Positions 34,715-46,658 of a stretch of 64,000 nucleotides of DNA are shown here, piece by piece. The stretch comes from Capra hircus. Taxonomy: Eukaryota > Chordata > Mammalia > Artiodactyla > Bovidae. The notes beneath the pieces were generated by a model. That model was not told the origin of the DNA. It worked only from the letters and a program-made list of their open reading frames with translations, and searched no databases. The stretch spans positions 55,975,591 to 56,039,590 of the forward strand of contig NC_030811.1 in NCBI RefSeq assembly GCF_001704415.2, given 5' to 3'. A program made the translations under genes and the position numbers. Within the stretch, counting starts at the first letter, position 1, and each line of letters begins with the position of its first letter.

Positions 34715-34972
34715 GAACTTCCTTGGTGGTCCAGTGGATAAGAAGCCGCCTGCCAATGCAGGGACACAGGTTCCATCCCTGGTCCAGGAAGATTCCACAT
34801 GCCACAGGGCAGCTAAACCCAAGAGGCACAACTATTGAGCCCATGGCCTCTAGAGCCCGTGCTCTGCAATAAGAGAAAGCACCACAGTGAGGAGGCTGAG
34901 CACCACAACTAGAGAATAGCCCCGCTTGCCCCAACTAAGGAAAAGCCCGCGTGCAGCCAAAAATGAATAAAT
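34715..34972 (+). mobile_element. CHR-type SINE inserted in a MIR core
   Basis: ggaacttccttggtggtcca (tRNA head), caggaagattccacatgcca and a tail gcagccaaaaatgaataaat identify a CHR SINE. The flanks aggctcagagaggg (34701-34714) and aggcccagagaggg (34973-34986) are the duplicated target, itself MIR core. Confidence 0.92.
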
Positions 34973-34986
34973 AGGCCCAGAGAGGG

Positions 34987-35045
34987 GGAGCGAGCTGCCC
35001 GAGATCACACAGCTGGGTGTGGCACAGCTGGGACCTGCATCTTTT
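34987..35045 (-). mobile_element. MIR fragment, antisense
   Basis: gagctgcccgagatcacaca and gtgtggcacagctgggacct are an antisense MIR piece continuing from the CHR target site. Confidence 0.7.
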
Positions 35046-36540
35046 ATAACTAAAGGCAGGTCCAGTCCTGATATAAAGTACAACCACAGATGATCAGAAC
35101 TAGATTACCTAGGAGAGTACCCATTTTCTGCATCAGAATCACTTTTGCAGTTGTAGGTGGAGGCAGCAAGAGAGGGGTTTTAGGGAGAATCCCCTAGCAA
35201 ACAACTCTCTCAAGTCCAAGCTTAAGGACAAAAGGAGGCTGGAGGGGAGGGGGAGCTGGAAGGGCCACACCTCCAAAGCCTCTCCAGGAGAGGCAAGAAG
35301 TATGTCCCTCTGTAGGCCTGTCAGGTCCCGGGAGGGAAACAGTTGCTAAGTGGAAGCTTCTAGGCCATCCCCAGTGGCTGTCAGGGCGGTCGGCGTCCAC
35401 CTTGAAGGGAGGACTCAGACTCAGCACAGGCCTCCCTGGGAGCCCCTGAAAACCATCCCCAAGCAGCAACTCAATTCTGTCTGGGCTCCAGCCAGGGTGA
35501 CAGGAGCCAAGGGAGAAAGAACACAGGGAGGAAATCCGAGCACTTAATTTGCTGCTCTGTGGAAGATGCCAATTAAAACGCTTCACCCTCCTGAAGCTGC
35601 TTTCAGCCCTGCTCCTGTTGGCGCCTCATTAACAGCCCCTTCCAGATGCCTAAGAGTCACCCAGCTTCCCTCCCAGACAATGGAGCCCAGACATCCCCAC
35701 AGTAGGCTAAAAGGCACGATGGCCTTAAAGATCTCTAGAAACACCAAGACTCCCCAGACACCGAAGCTTAGAGGAGCAGGTTGACCTGCTCAGAATCACT
35801 CAACTGGTCCTTCCTGGCTCGAGAGCAGTCATGAGATGACATTTTAGACATCACTGAACATGATCACACCCACTTTCCGTGAGCCTGATCCATCCATTTT
35901 CTGCTTGAGTCCCTGACACTGACCCTGTGCACAGCTGGTTAGGAACCAGGCAGGAGGAAGATCCAGGACTGCAGATTCCCAGGTTCCACACCCTGCACAC
36001 AGCCTGGGAGGGAAGAGACTAGTGAGCTCCCTGCAAATTGGTGCTGGAAGAAGCTTTTATGTATAACTACTAGAAGGGTCTAGTGACCACTAACAGTTCT
36101 CTCTGTATAGCTGTCTTCCAGTTTAGCCCTCTTCCATTACACTTAACCGTCCAATTTCTATAAATGAGGAAAACCAGCTTCTCTCTTCACAGGAGCAAAG
36201 TAAATCTTAAAGCCAGCAGATGGAAATAACTATTTAACAGAGAAACACATGGAAAAAGCATGGGAAATTTTAATATTTTCTTGTTACTAACATGAATATT
36301 CACACAGGTGAAATAATACTAAGAAACACCAGACAATAGCAGTTAGTAAACTGGAGAGCAAAAATGTCCTTTTTATGAAACCGCTTAAACAAATTATGCT
36401 TATCACAGAGCTGTAGGAATAATATTAGAGGACCTGCTAATCTTATGATTTTGCATACTAAGAAATTACAGAAGAAAACAAAAACATCATATCCATAAAT
36501 GTAGGAAGGGTCTTTGAAAAAAATCAGAGAATACTTACTC
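35046..36540. other. unassigned, about 1.5 kb
   Basis: No named repeat. The stretch 35540-35640 contains closely spaced TAATT/ATTAA cores (cttaatttgctg, ccaattaaaacg, ctcattaacagc) in GC-rich surroundings and could be regulatory. The 130-codon antisense frame at 35194-35586 overlaps it and has no domain. A short antisense MIR-like core is near 35770. Confidence 0.45.
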
Positions 36541-36555
36541 ATGAATGAAAAAACA

Positions 36556-36725
36556 CAATAAACAAGGTTCCACTGTATAACACAGGAAACTATATTCAAT
36601 ATCCTGAGATGAACCAAAATGAAAAAGAATGTAAAATGGGAATGCATATATGTAAAATTAAGTCACTTTGTTGTACAGCAGAAATTAACACCACACTATA
36701 AATCAACTATACTTTTTTTTTTTTC
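36556..36725 (+). mobile_element. L1 3' end fragment
   Basis: tccactgtataacacaggaa, actatattcaatatcctgag, gtcactttgttgtacagcag, aaatcaactatac and a T-run show an artiodactyl L1 3' terminus. Flanks aatgaaaaaacac and aatgaataaaagaacac may be a degraded duplication. Confidence 0.8.
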
Positions 36726-36759
36726 AATGAATAAAAGAACACACCAAAAAAACACAAGA

Positions 36760-37335
36760 CACAAAAGATGATCCAGCAATTCCACTCTGAGGTATATATT
36801 CCCAAAGAACTGAAAGCCAGGATTCAAAAGGATATTTGTATACCAATGTTCACAGTAGCATTATTTACAATTGTCAAAAAATGGAAATAACCCAAATGTC
36901 CATCAACAGATGAATGAATAAACAAAATGCAGTAGCTCCATATAGGAACATTTTCATTCATAAAAAGGAATGGAATTCTGACACCTGCTACAAAATGTGC
37001 ATACCTTGAAAGCATTATGCTAAGTAATACAAGCCAGGCAGAGAAAGACAAATGTTGTATGACTCTACTTCTACCAGATACCTAGAATGGGCAAATCCAC
37101 AGAGATAGAAGGCAGAACAGATGTTACCAGGGAGTAGGGGGAGCAGGGATTGGGGAGTTACTATTTAATGGGTACAATTTCTGCATGGGATGATGAAAGA
37201 GTTCTGGAAATAAATGGTGGTGATGCTTGTACAACACTGGGAATGTACTTAATGCCACTAAGTTATAAACTTAAAAATGGTTAAAACAGTAAATTTTATA
37301 TTATGTAAATTTTACCACAATTTTTAAAACCCTAT
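36760..37335 (+). mobile_element. L1M-type 3' UTR
   Basis: gatccagcaattccactctg, aatgtccatcaacagatgaa, gagaaagacaaatgttgtat, taaacttaaaaatggttaaa and taccacaatttttaaaa follow the full L1M 3' end order. No coding frame remains. Confidence 0.85.
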
Positions 37336-38150
37336 AGTAGGAAAAGAAACAACACAATTAAAAACGGGGCAAAAACATAGTCACTTCACCAAAAAGAATA
37401 TACAGTAGGCTTAAAAAGCACATAAAAAAATGATCAATGTGATTAGCCATTAGAGAAGTACAAATTAAAACCATAGAGATATCACTACACACTTCTGAGG
37501 ACAAATAAGATGGCTAAAGTAAAAAAAAAAAAAATTGACAATATGAAGTGCTAGTGAAGATTCAGAATGACTGGAACTCTCAAACATGGTGCAAATGCGA
37601 AATGGTAGAGTCGCTCTGGAAAATACCCTGGCACTTTTTTACAAAGTTACACACACACTTAGGTATCTACCTAAATGAAAATTTAGGTCACACAAAAACC
37701 CGTATACAAATGTTTGTGGCAGCTCTATTCATAATCATCAAAAACCAAAAAGAACCCAAATGCCCTTCAGAGAGCAAACGGACAAACAGACTGTGGTACA
37801 TTCATACAATGGGATACTACTCAGCCACACAAAAGGAGCAAGCTTCTGGTATTTGCAACTTGGATGAATCTCATAGGCCCCCATGAAAAAAAGCCAGTCT
37901 CAAAGGTTATAAGGAAGATTCCAATCATGTATCATTCTTGAAAAGAAGAAAATTATAGTGGCAGAGATTAGTGGTTGCCAGAGGTTAAAAGTAGAGAGAG
38001 GGTCTAAGTACAAAAGAATAGCATGAGGGAGTTTCGGGCGGGGGGGGGGGGGTTGATAAAACTGTTCTGTAAACTTACTAGTGGTGATTATACAAATCTA
38101 AGCATGCGTTAATATACAAGAAAAAATGCTATGTTAATTTAAAAAATAAA
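37336..38150 (+). mobile_element. L1M fragment: end of ORF2 plus 3' UTR
   Basis: gattagccattagagaagta, tcgctctggaaaataccctg, gggatactactcagccacac, tatcattcttgaaaagaaga indicate the L1 ORF2 end and 3' UTR. It contains a G-run at 38039-38052. Frames are short and broken. Confidence 0.82.
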
Positions 38151-39240
38151 ATTCAAAACAGAACAAAAATCAGCAAACTAAAAATAAAAGCATACCTCCT
38201 TAATCTCATAAAGAAAATCTATCAGAAAACTATAGCAAACATTCTTCTTAGTGGTGAAAAATGAGAAAATTTTCTTTGAAAATCAGGAATGAAATAAGGA
38301 TACCCACTATCACCACTTCTGCTCAACTAGGAGTCCTAACCAGCAGAGGTTACAATTTTTTTACCTAGGAAATACAAGAGAATTCAGAGACAAATAATTG
38401 AATTAACAAAAGAATTAAACAAAGTTGCTGAATTTAAGGTTAATAATAAGAATCTATACATATTTGCTTTCTTTATCCCAGCAATATACAATTAGAAAGT
38501 GTAATTTTTCAAATGATATTCATTACAACAGCAATAAAATTTACAAAGTGCCAAGAAATAAATCTAGCTGAACCACCAAGATCATTACAGAGAAAATTAC
38601 AAAACTTTATTAAAAGATATTAAAGAAAGCTAGACCTTTGCCATGTTCATGAATGGGAACACTCAACAGCATAAAGATGTCAATTCTCTCCAAATAAAAG
38701 TATAAATTTTAACTGAGTAATTATTTGCAAAGCATTCAGAACAGTGCCTGGCACATAATAAGTGACAAATAACTGTTGTTGAAGAAATAAATCAAAATTC
38801 CAACAAAGGTTTTCATGGTACTTGACAAGCTTGTTTTAAAATTTTTTAAGGCAGTAAAATGGTCTAAAAATAGCCAAAGCAATCTTAAAGAACAGAGGTG
38901 GGAAGAAGGATAATTCTCATTCTATTAGACATTAGCATTTAATTATGAAGCCATTAAGAATGTTTTCATTAGCCTCAGAGTAGACACACAGACTAATGGA
39001 ACACGATAAGGAGTCCTGGAATATTTGCTATATATGAAAACTTGATATATAACAGAAAAGGCATTATAAATTAGTGGATGCTGGAACTGTTCATTACCCT
39101 TAACTGGAGAAGAAATAAAGTCCTGATTCACACCATGTACAACTCTCAACTCAAGGTAGAATAAAGCCCTATATGCAAAAAGCAAAACTTTCAAAATAAA
39201 GTATAATTGACATATCCTCAGGATAGGAAAGGATTTCTTA
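38151..39240 (+). mobile_element. L1 ORF2 reverse-transcriptase region remnant
   Basis: aagcatacctccttaatctc, gcaaacattcttcttagtgg, ggatacccactatcaccact, then caaagtgccaagaaataaat and catgttcatgaatgggaaca are the L1 ORF2 nucleotide series. Frameshifts and stops are frequent, and an internal stretch near 38700-38800 does not fit L1. Confidence 0.78.
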
Positions 39241-39660
39241 AGCAACTAAAAAAATAAAATCTTGCCATTTGTGACAATATGGATGGATCTAGAATTTATT
39301 TTGCTGAGTAAAATGAGTCAGACAAAGAAAGACAAATACCATATGATTTTTGTATTTGTGGAATCTAAAACAGAAAACAAACGTAAGGCTGCCAGAAGCT
39401 AAGGAGGTCAGGGATGGTAGAAATTATGTGAAGGGATTAAGAGTTACAAACCTCCAGTTACAAAATAAATAAGCCATGGGGATGTAACATACAGCATAAG
39501 AAATATGGTCTATAATACTGTAGTGACTTTGTTCAGGAACAGATGGTTACCAGACTTACTGTGGTGATCATTTCACAATGAATGCAAATGTCAAATCCCT
39601 ATGTAGAACTCCTGAAGAGAACATAATACTATATGTCAACTATATTTCAATTGAAAAAAA
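39241..39660 (+). mobile_element. L1M 3' UTR
   Basis: gacaatatggatggatctag, agtaaaatgagtcagacaaa, ggttaccagacttactgtgg and gtcaactatatttcaattga are characteristic. It ends in an A-run at about 39655. Confidence 0.85.
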
Positions 39661-40183
39661 AGAAAACTGAGTCAGCATGTATAAAAATTATGTTGAGAAA
39701 GTTTCCTACCAAGAAGATCCAAGATATGAGGCAATCACTGGAAGAGAATTCAATGCACATAGGATTCGTTTCTTTCTTTTTAAGGTAGACACTATTAGAG
39801 CATGCTTGCGTACTGCTGAGAACGACCCGGCAGAAAAAGAAAAATGGATGAAGAAACGGAGGACAATAAACATGAGCGAAGATCCTGCGAAGGTGGGAAG
39901 ACATAAGGTCCACGTCCACAGGTGGGATATCGGCCTTAGACCCTGCCCGTGGGCTGTACCAGGAGACAGCACACGGGGAGAAACAGGAAGTGTAGGGTAT
40001 AAATGCAGACTGTATCAGTGCAGATGAAGGCAGGATTCACGACACGGCAATGGGAGCATGCGGAAGTTCTCTTCAGCTGCTTCTCTCAGGGAAATAAGCA
40101 GCACTGTCATCAGCAGAGAAAGAAGAGGAAGCAGAATGAAAATTTTGAGGCGAGAAGAGAGTATATCAAACATAGTCTCCCGA
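39661..40183. other. unassigned between L1 and CHR
   Basis: No repeat family named. The 116-codon frame at 39677-40027 is the longest, with no domain I recognise and two overlapping antisense frames. I do not call a gene. Confidence 0.5.
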
Positions 40184-40354
40184 GAGACTTCTCTGGTGGT
40201 CCAGTGGTTAAGAATCTGCCTTTCAATGCAGGAGATGTGGGTTCAGCCCCTGGTCGGGGAACTGATATCCCACAGACCAAAGGGCAACTAAGCCCAGGCA
40301 CCACAACTGAAGATCCGCAACAAAGACCCAGCGCAGCCAAATAAAAAATAAAAC
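40184..40354 (+). mobile_element. CHR-type SINE
   Basis: gacttctctggtggtccagt (head), gggttcagcccctggtcggg and tail gcgcagccaaataaaaaata. The internal part is shorter than the 258-bp copy at 34.7 kb. Confidence 0.88.
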
Positions 40355-40429
40355 AGGTGTCTCTCAAAGTAGGAGAGGGTATTACGATTTACCAGGAAGA
40401 ACAAGGGTCCGATACGGGATTCATAGACA

Positions 40430-40830
40430 TGAATTTTTTATTGAGGTATAATTGTATAATAGTACATAAGTTTCAGGTATACAACTGAGTGATCTGCAAT
40501 TTTTAAAAGTCATATTCCACTTGAAGTGATTATCAAATATTGGCTACATTTCCTGTGCTATCCTTGTAGTTTATTATGCACACTGTAGTTTGAATTATAT
40601 TTCCTAATCTCCTACTCCTATCCCCTGCCTCTTCCCTCTCCTCACTGGTAAACAACTAGCTTATTCCCTACATCCATAAGTCTATTTCATTTTCTTAATG
40701 CTCACTAGTTTATTTTTTAGATTCCATATATAAGAGACATAATACAGTATCTGTCATTCTCTGACATTTTACTGAGCATAATATACCCTCCAAGTCCATC
40801 TCAAGGTCATCAATTTTTAAATGCGACAGT
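40430..40830 (-). mobile_element. L1 3' UTR, antisense
   Basis: tttattgaggtataattgta, gtttcaggtatacaactgag, acatttcctgtgctatcctt, ttccatatataagagacata are antisense L1 3' UTR motifs. Confidence 0.82.
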
Positions 40831-42399
40831 AAGCCTGCTTATGTTTTTCTCAGCCACATTTCAGCTGTCAGAGAGTAGACAGAGAGTTGGTGGCTTACCT
40901 GGCTATCAGGTTGTGCCAGGCAAGTAAAATTGAGAGTGAGTAGAAACGGCACGCACAGGAGCAATTGTGATGGTGGCACACGGGAACGAGACGGGTAAGA
41001 AGGAAACTGGCGACCTGACAGTGAAAACAAGGTAGGTTCAATAGTTTGGAGTTGCCATGAGGTTGAATAATTGTTGTAGGCGGGCTTCTAGAAGGAATGA
41101 CAAGGAAGGAAGGAACGGGTCCATCAACAAGTGGGATATTGTTAATGAGATTAAGGGGGGAGTGGTTGGAGAATACAATGATTGGCAACTACAAAGTCTG
41201 GGATATGCTCAAGGAAATGAGTGGCTAAGAAAAGACAAGATTGTTCCAGGTGAGGAAGTAAATTCATAGAAAGCAAGGATCACCTGCTTGGTCTTGGTAT
41301 ACTGAAACCACCAAAGACTGAGACAAGAGTGGTGAGTCAGGTATAAGTCATCAAGGAATGACTGGCCAGTTTACAGACAATTACGAGGAAGAGGGGCAGA
41401 TGGTACCAGCTGAGGCAGGAACTTCAAAAGACCTGGGGCTTCTCAGGAGGCAAGAACAACAGCCCGATGTGGCCGTGAAGAAGAAGAAGTTCACATGCTC
41501 GCCTCTGAGCCTGGTGGGCATGGGAGAATAAAACTGCCAGAGGAAGCAATGTCCTCAGAAGACAGCCCAGTTCAAGCTGGAGAAAAAAAATGTAAAGTAG
41601 CCATTCAGAGAAACTATTGAGGACGCGGATTTTACTGATAAGACAATGAGAGTTCCATAGGGCCCGTGGAAGGTTTAAGGCAACAGGGAAAAGAGTGAAT
41701 TTGAGTCCAATTTAAAGATACAAGAGTGATGTGGAGATGAGTGTCTGGGAGATGGTGATGGATGATCCAGGGTCTTGACTTCCTGGGGTGCCTGATACAA
41801 ATGAGTTACTCCCAACAGACAACTTGCAGAGATGGTGTCTTGGGCAGATGGGGGTGGGAAAGGGGGACAATTAGGAGGAGGGAGAGTGAGGCTTGTGTGG
41901 ACCACATGGGCATGACACACTCTTGCACAATTAACACATGTATGAAGTACTTTTTTAGGGAGATGGTTCCAAGACAGTTTTTCACAAATTAACACTGTAA
42001 AAGGCAGCTCCACACACAGGCAGTACCAGTCCTCCTGGGTTGATAAGCACAGACTATTTCTAAGCCAGGGAGAATAGGGAACACTCGGATTAGTCTTTTG
42101 AGACTTAAAGATCAGCAGCTTGGCATGATGGTTCTGAGTGAGAGGAAGTTGATGACATTAGTTTAAAACAGAATGTGGAAACTGTCTGTGGTTTTCAATG
42201 AGTCACACTTTCCTTGACCACCTGTCATGGGAACTGGCTCTGGGTGGACTTAACATGATTCAAACTGCACATCAGAAACAGCAAAAGAAAGTCTTCTACC
42301 ATCACACAGATCAGCTGAAAAGTCAGGTCTTCAAGAACATTGTGGCAAGAGCTGGTGACAGTGGGGCCTGGAAAAGTCCTTCTAACAATTGACAGCTGA
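40831..42399. other. unassigned purine-rich block, about 1.6 kb
   Basis: Persistent purine excess on the + strand from about 40.9 to 41.8 kb gives the look of a very old element in one orientation, but I cannot name it. The longest frame, 112 codons antisense at 41675-42013, has no domain. Confidence 0.45.
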
Positions 42400-42560
42400 A
42401 GGTAAGAGGCAGCAGCCTGGGTTCAAACCTGCCTGGAAGTCATTCCTCCAAGCTTCAGTTCCCCTGTATGATGTCTACATTCGACAGCAGTTGTGAAGAG
42501 AAAACTCTATTGGGCTTTTAGGAGTCAATCAGTGCTAATTGCCTTTATCACCTTCTTTCC
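42400..42560 (+). mobile_element. MIR SINE
   Basis: cagcctgggttcaaacctgc, ccaagcttcagttcccctgt and gagtcaatcagtgctaatt fit MIR. Confidence 0.65.
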
Positions 42561-43769
42561 CAGAAAGAAACACTAAAATCTGGGACATACAGATATGAGT
42601 AAAGGAAAAGGAAATACGAGTATCTCTCATAGGGAAGCACACTTAACCACTAGAGCTTCTGAACTGGCAGTAGAATGAAGCACGTCTCAAAAGCGTTCAG
42701 GATGACGATTTATGTGTCAGTGGGTTTCCAAGGAGATAGGTTTCACAAAAGCTACTATGAGATTCACTTCCTCTACAAAACCAAGATAATATAACGCTCC
42801 TGCTCTCCAGGAGCTTTTTCTACATTCTGACAAATGACGGAAATGTAGGAGGAAGAGGCCTAGCATCGGGATGTGAAGACTGCACCCCACACCTGATCTG
42901 TGGAATGAATGAATGAATGCTGTGTTTTTTCTTCATGCAGAAATAGGGAAAGAGAAAGGCGGACATGTAAAAGTGGCCACATGTGGCCCCAGGCAGGAGC
43001 ACAGAGGCAGCGGGGACAAGAAGTAACGGTTGATAATGAAAAAGAAGGCAAGAGTCCAGATTCATTCTTAAATCTTTCAGTGCACTCAAACACCATGCAG
43101 CCATATAGCCAGGGTCACATGTGGAAGCTGGCCTCCCAAGCACACTCAATATTCCAAAACCTATTGCCCTGTCCTGGCCAGTCCTGTACTGAAGCAGCAT
43201 TCTGACAGCAGGTGTCTGTGAGTCCTAACACTGAACACTGAAAATGGAATTGACTTTAGTTCTTTTAACTTAGTGGGTGTTCACTATTTCCATCTAATCA
43301 CAGCTCCCTCAGTCTGGGGCACTGTTCCCCAACGCAGTTCTATGGAATACCAACACCATAAGACAGGCCACGTGGGAAGGGTGCCTTCTCACCAGACAGA
43401 CCTAAACTAAAGACTTGGACTCTGCCTTCTTTCATCCCACAAATAAACAGTAAGAATGCAAAGATTCTTTGAAAGATGCTGGCTTCACAAGAGGAACAGA
43501 CAAGGTGTGGTAGGACTTCAGAAGAGGGGAAAGTTGACAGTTTTGCTGAACCGAGAATATTCTTAGAAGGAGGCACCGTGAAGACCAGCCCCATTTGAAG
43601 GTTCCTCTTTGATTGTCACATGAGTATCTAGGGCCATTAACCAACCTCACTGTGAGAATAGGTACTTTATACCTGTTCCTTAAAACTACCATTTTTTTCC
43701 CATAAATCCATGGATTGAGAAATACCACATTAATTATAAGAGTGTGTGGGTTAGTGTTGTTAGTGGGAA
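42561..43769. other. unassigned, about 1.2 kb
   Basis: No named repeat; gaatgaatgaatg at 42905 is a three-unit run. Frames of 126 and 98 codons overlap on opposite strands and lack features. Confidence 0.5.
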
Positions 43770-43975
43770 TAAAATATTTCTCAGTGTGTCATCATCCCAC
43801 CTCTTGCAATCACCCAGGAAAATAAAATGCACATTCTCAGGTCCACCCAGACTTTCTGGATCAGAATTAAGGGGACGGTGTCCTAGGAACCTCCATTTTA
43901 AACAATCTTCCCCACGCGATTCTGATTCATGATTATTTATGTCTGAAAACTATTGAACCTGGGATTTCTTGAACT
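43770..43975 (+). mobile_element. MER5-like hAT remnant
   Basis: atttctcagtgtgtcatcat, gcacattctcaggtccaccc, ggatcagaattaaggggacg and gattctgattcatgattatt give a MER5-type order, much altered. Confidence 0.6.
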
Positions 43976-43989
43976 ATTAAGAGTTCACA

Positions 43990-44050
43990 ATACAACATTA
44001 TAAGTCACCTATACTTCAATTTTTTTTAATCATTCTAAAAAAAAAAAAAA
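43990..44050 (+). mobile_element. extremely truncated L1 insertion (about 61 bp) with duplication
   Basis: Only the last ~50 bp of an L1 (tacaacattataagtcacct, atacttcaat) and a poly-A tail were inserted. gagttcaca at 43981-43989 is repeated at 44051-44059, preceded by aa on both sides. Confidence 0.9.
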
Positions 44051-44059
44051 GAGTTCACA

Positions 44060-44386
44060 GAGGATCTTGAGGCAAGACAAGGCTTTAAGAAACCAAGAAC
44101 AGAAACTGATAGCACCAAATTCATGGTGACAAGAAAGGAAGCCTAGGAAAAGGAATGTGTCAGTTACACACTAGACCATTAACACCATTCAGGAAACCGC
44201 CTTGACAATAGCCAGGATTTTTACAGTCCCACCAGCAGGGACGCTTCCAGGTGGAAGCAAAGACGCTCAGCTGCTCACAACTTGACAAGAGGAGCATTAA
44301 AAGCATATATTTTTCAATGGAAACTCTAATCCCACCAAGCACACTTCCAAAGGTCACTCAGCTTTTCAAATAAACTGTCAAACTGA
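44060..44386. other. unassigned
   Basis: Nothing recognised. Confidence 0.5.
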
Positions 44387-44576
44387 GGGCGTTCCTGGTG
44401 GCTCAGAAGGTAAAGAATCTGCCTGCAATGCGGAAAATCCAGGTTCAATCCCTGAGTCAGGAAGATCCCCTGGAGAAGGAAATGGCTACCCACTCCAGTA
44501 TCCTTGCCTGGAAAATCCCACGGCCAGCTACAGTTCATGGGGCTGCAAGAGTCAGACATGATGAGCAACTAACACT
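44387..44576 (+). mobile_element. Bov-tA SINE
   Basis: ggcgttcctggtggctcaga (head), ggttcaatccctgagtcagg, cactccagtatccttgcctg and a catgatgagcaactaacact end. Confidence 0.92.
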
Positions 44577-45442
44577 TTCAACCTCTTTGAGCAAAGACTC
44601 CTGTTGGAGCGGTGCTGGGTGTTCGGTCCGTGACAGCTCACAGGACCCTGGGAAAGCCCTGCAAGGCAGGCCCTCTCCCCTCATGCTGTGGGACGGAGTC
44701 AAGCTTGCACAACCAGTGGGTGGCAAGGCAGGAGCCAGCCAAGGATGGAGGGAACCCAAAGGCCACACACTCTCCCTTGCCAAGTGTGCTGCCCAGGAGA
44801 AAAAGCACTGGCCACAACACAAGAGTTCTCATGCCCTCGGAAGTTAAATTTCTCCTTGTAAATAAAGCAACTGGTGGGAGTTGTGGTAACTCTGTCCTGG
44901 CACTGCCACCAAGTCAGGCCCAAGCTGAAAGACAGACAGCCCCTTCTCCTGGCTCATCTTTAGCTGAAACAACAAAACCTCTAAGATCCCCTCCAATCCT
45001 GAAATACTTTGCATTTATAAAATAATTATGCGGTATAATAAACTCCTTGGTTGTGCAAAGCTAATCCTAAGTCTATTTATGAAGAAAGCAGAATTCATTT
45101 CTGTGAGCTCTGCTGCCTAAAGCCATTTTCTGTCCTTCATCCAGCCAGGCCCATTCCACTCCCTCCTCGGACCCCCCCCCCAACCCTGCCCTGCTCTCTG
45201 CTCACAGCCAGTGAGAACCCACTGAGCATTGTGCACTCCTGTGTTCTCTTCCCAGTGCATCAGACATAGACTCAGGTTCATCATGAAAGAAGGGCTTTGC
45301 CCCCTGAGAGGCAGGTCAGAGGTGAGAGCAGGGGATGGGGTATATACCCCAAGGTCAACTATCACTAGATAATGCCAAGAACACCTGGGTGTTCAGAACT
45401 CCAGCAGGAAATACAACCCTAATTTGCTGTCGGTCATACTAT
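44577..45442. other. unassigned
   Basis: A C-run lies at about 45171-45181. Frames of 149 and 137 codons (44398-44847, 44612-45025) overlap each other and the SINE and show no domain. Confidence 0.5.
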
Positions 45443-45587
45443 TGGATCCCTAGGTCACGAAGATCCCATGAGTAGGAAATGGCAACCCACCCCCGTATTC
45501 CTGCCTGGAAAATTCCACGGACAGAGGAGTCTGACAGGCTGCAGTCTATGGGGTGGCAAAGAGTCAGACCCGACTGAGTACACACAT
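45443..45587 (+). mobile_element. Bov-tA SINE, head truncated
   Basis: ggatccctaggtcacgaaga remains from the head, then aaatggcaacccacccccgt, ttcctgcctggaaaattcca and caaagagtcagacccgactg. Confidence 0.85.
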
Positions 45588-45765
45588 TCCAATGTGTATA
45601 CACATGTTCACGTGTTTAGAATCTTCTTAGAACTCAGAGAAGCAGCACTTGCAAAAGTGAGCCAGTGGTACAGGGACATGGAAATATATAACTTCTAGGA
45701 AGATCCCTCATCGACGAATTCAAGAGATATCTATTACAAGAGGCAAGGAGGCACGTTTATGCAGA

Positions 45766-45990
45766 ACAAGGGCTTTGGAGTCCAAGAGATGAGCGGTCAA
45801 AGCCTGGCTGTGTGACCTTAGGCGGGTTAATGTCGCAAAGCTTCAGCTTCCTCAGGTGTAAATGAGTTTCCTGACAGTCTCTCCCTCTAAAGACTGTTAC
45901 GAAAACAAAATGAGATAACTCATGTTAACAACGTATTGTCACAATGCACAGCACTTAAGAGGTCAAGAAATGACGGCTCTAATTTTTATG
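45766..45990 (+). mobile_element. MIR SINE
   Basis: ctttggagtccaagagatga, gcctggctgtgtgaccttag, gcttcagcttcctcaggtgt and aaaatgagataactcatgtt span most of a MIR. Confidence 0.85.
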
Positions 45991-45999
45991 CAATGCCGT

Positions 46000-46560
46000 G
46001 GGTGCCTTCTCTGTGCCAAGCACAATCCTGTGTTGAGGCTGGGGAGGTAAAGCACAGTTCCCCACCTTCAAGAAGCACTCAGCGGGAGAGACAGAAACAA
46101 ATGATAACCTTAGAGGATCAATAACAGAAGTACAGAAGTTAGTGTTGTGTGCAGATCTAGGAGCAGAGGACTAACCTCCCTGAGAAAGTCAAGGAAGCCT
46201 CCCCAGAAAAGGTGACACTTGCGCCTATAAAGGAGAAGTAGGAGTTAATAGATGAAAAAAGAGTTCGGCATGTGCAAAGGCCAAGAAGGGTTTATGAGTG
46301 TGGCGTGACTGGGAATGACTAGCAGGGATGCTGTATAAGATGGAACACAGCACAAAGATGAGGGCTGGGGAGCCAAGGGCCTTGTTGGCCAAGCTCAGAT
46401 TTTTTATTTATTTCCTGTCTCTCCGAACAATGTCAGCTCTATGGTAGTAGATAGGGTCACCAGGGAGACGCAACAGTGGAAATGGAGAGGAGAGAATGGA
46501 TCTCACAGACATTTCCAAAGATGAACTGCCTCAACTCAACAAATAACTGAATATACTATA
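46000..46560 (-). mobile_element. L2 LINE 3' region, antisense
   Basis: gtgccttctctgtgccaagc, accttcaagaagcactcagc, ggaagcctccccagaaaagg, gcatgtgcaaaggccaagaa and gccaagggccttgttggcca run through the antisense L2 3' half. It is the longest L2 in the window. Confidence 0.82.
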
Positions 46561-46658
46561 TGGGTTGGTTCATGGGCTGGCTGTTAGTTGAAGTAAGACA
46601 TGTTGCCACGTAGAACAGGTTTGGGTGGCCCAGGTGAGGGTTTAAAAGATACTTAGTT

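Noticed and set aside
39677..40027. 116-codon frame considered as a possible exon
   Set aside because: No recognisable domain, no clear splice sites, and overlapping antisense frames of similar length.
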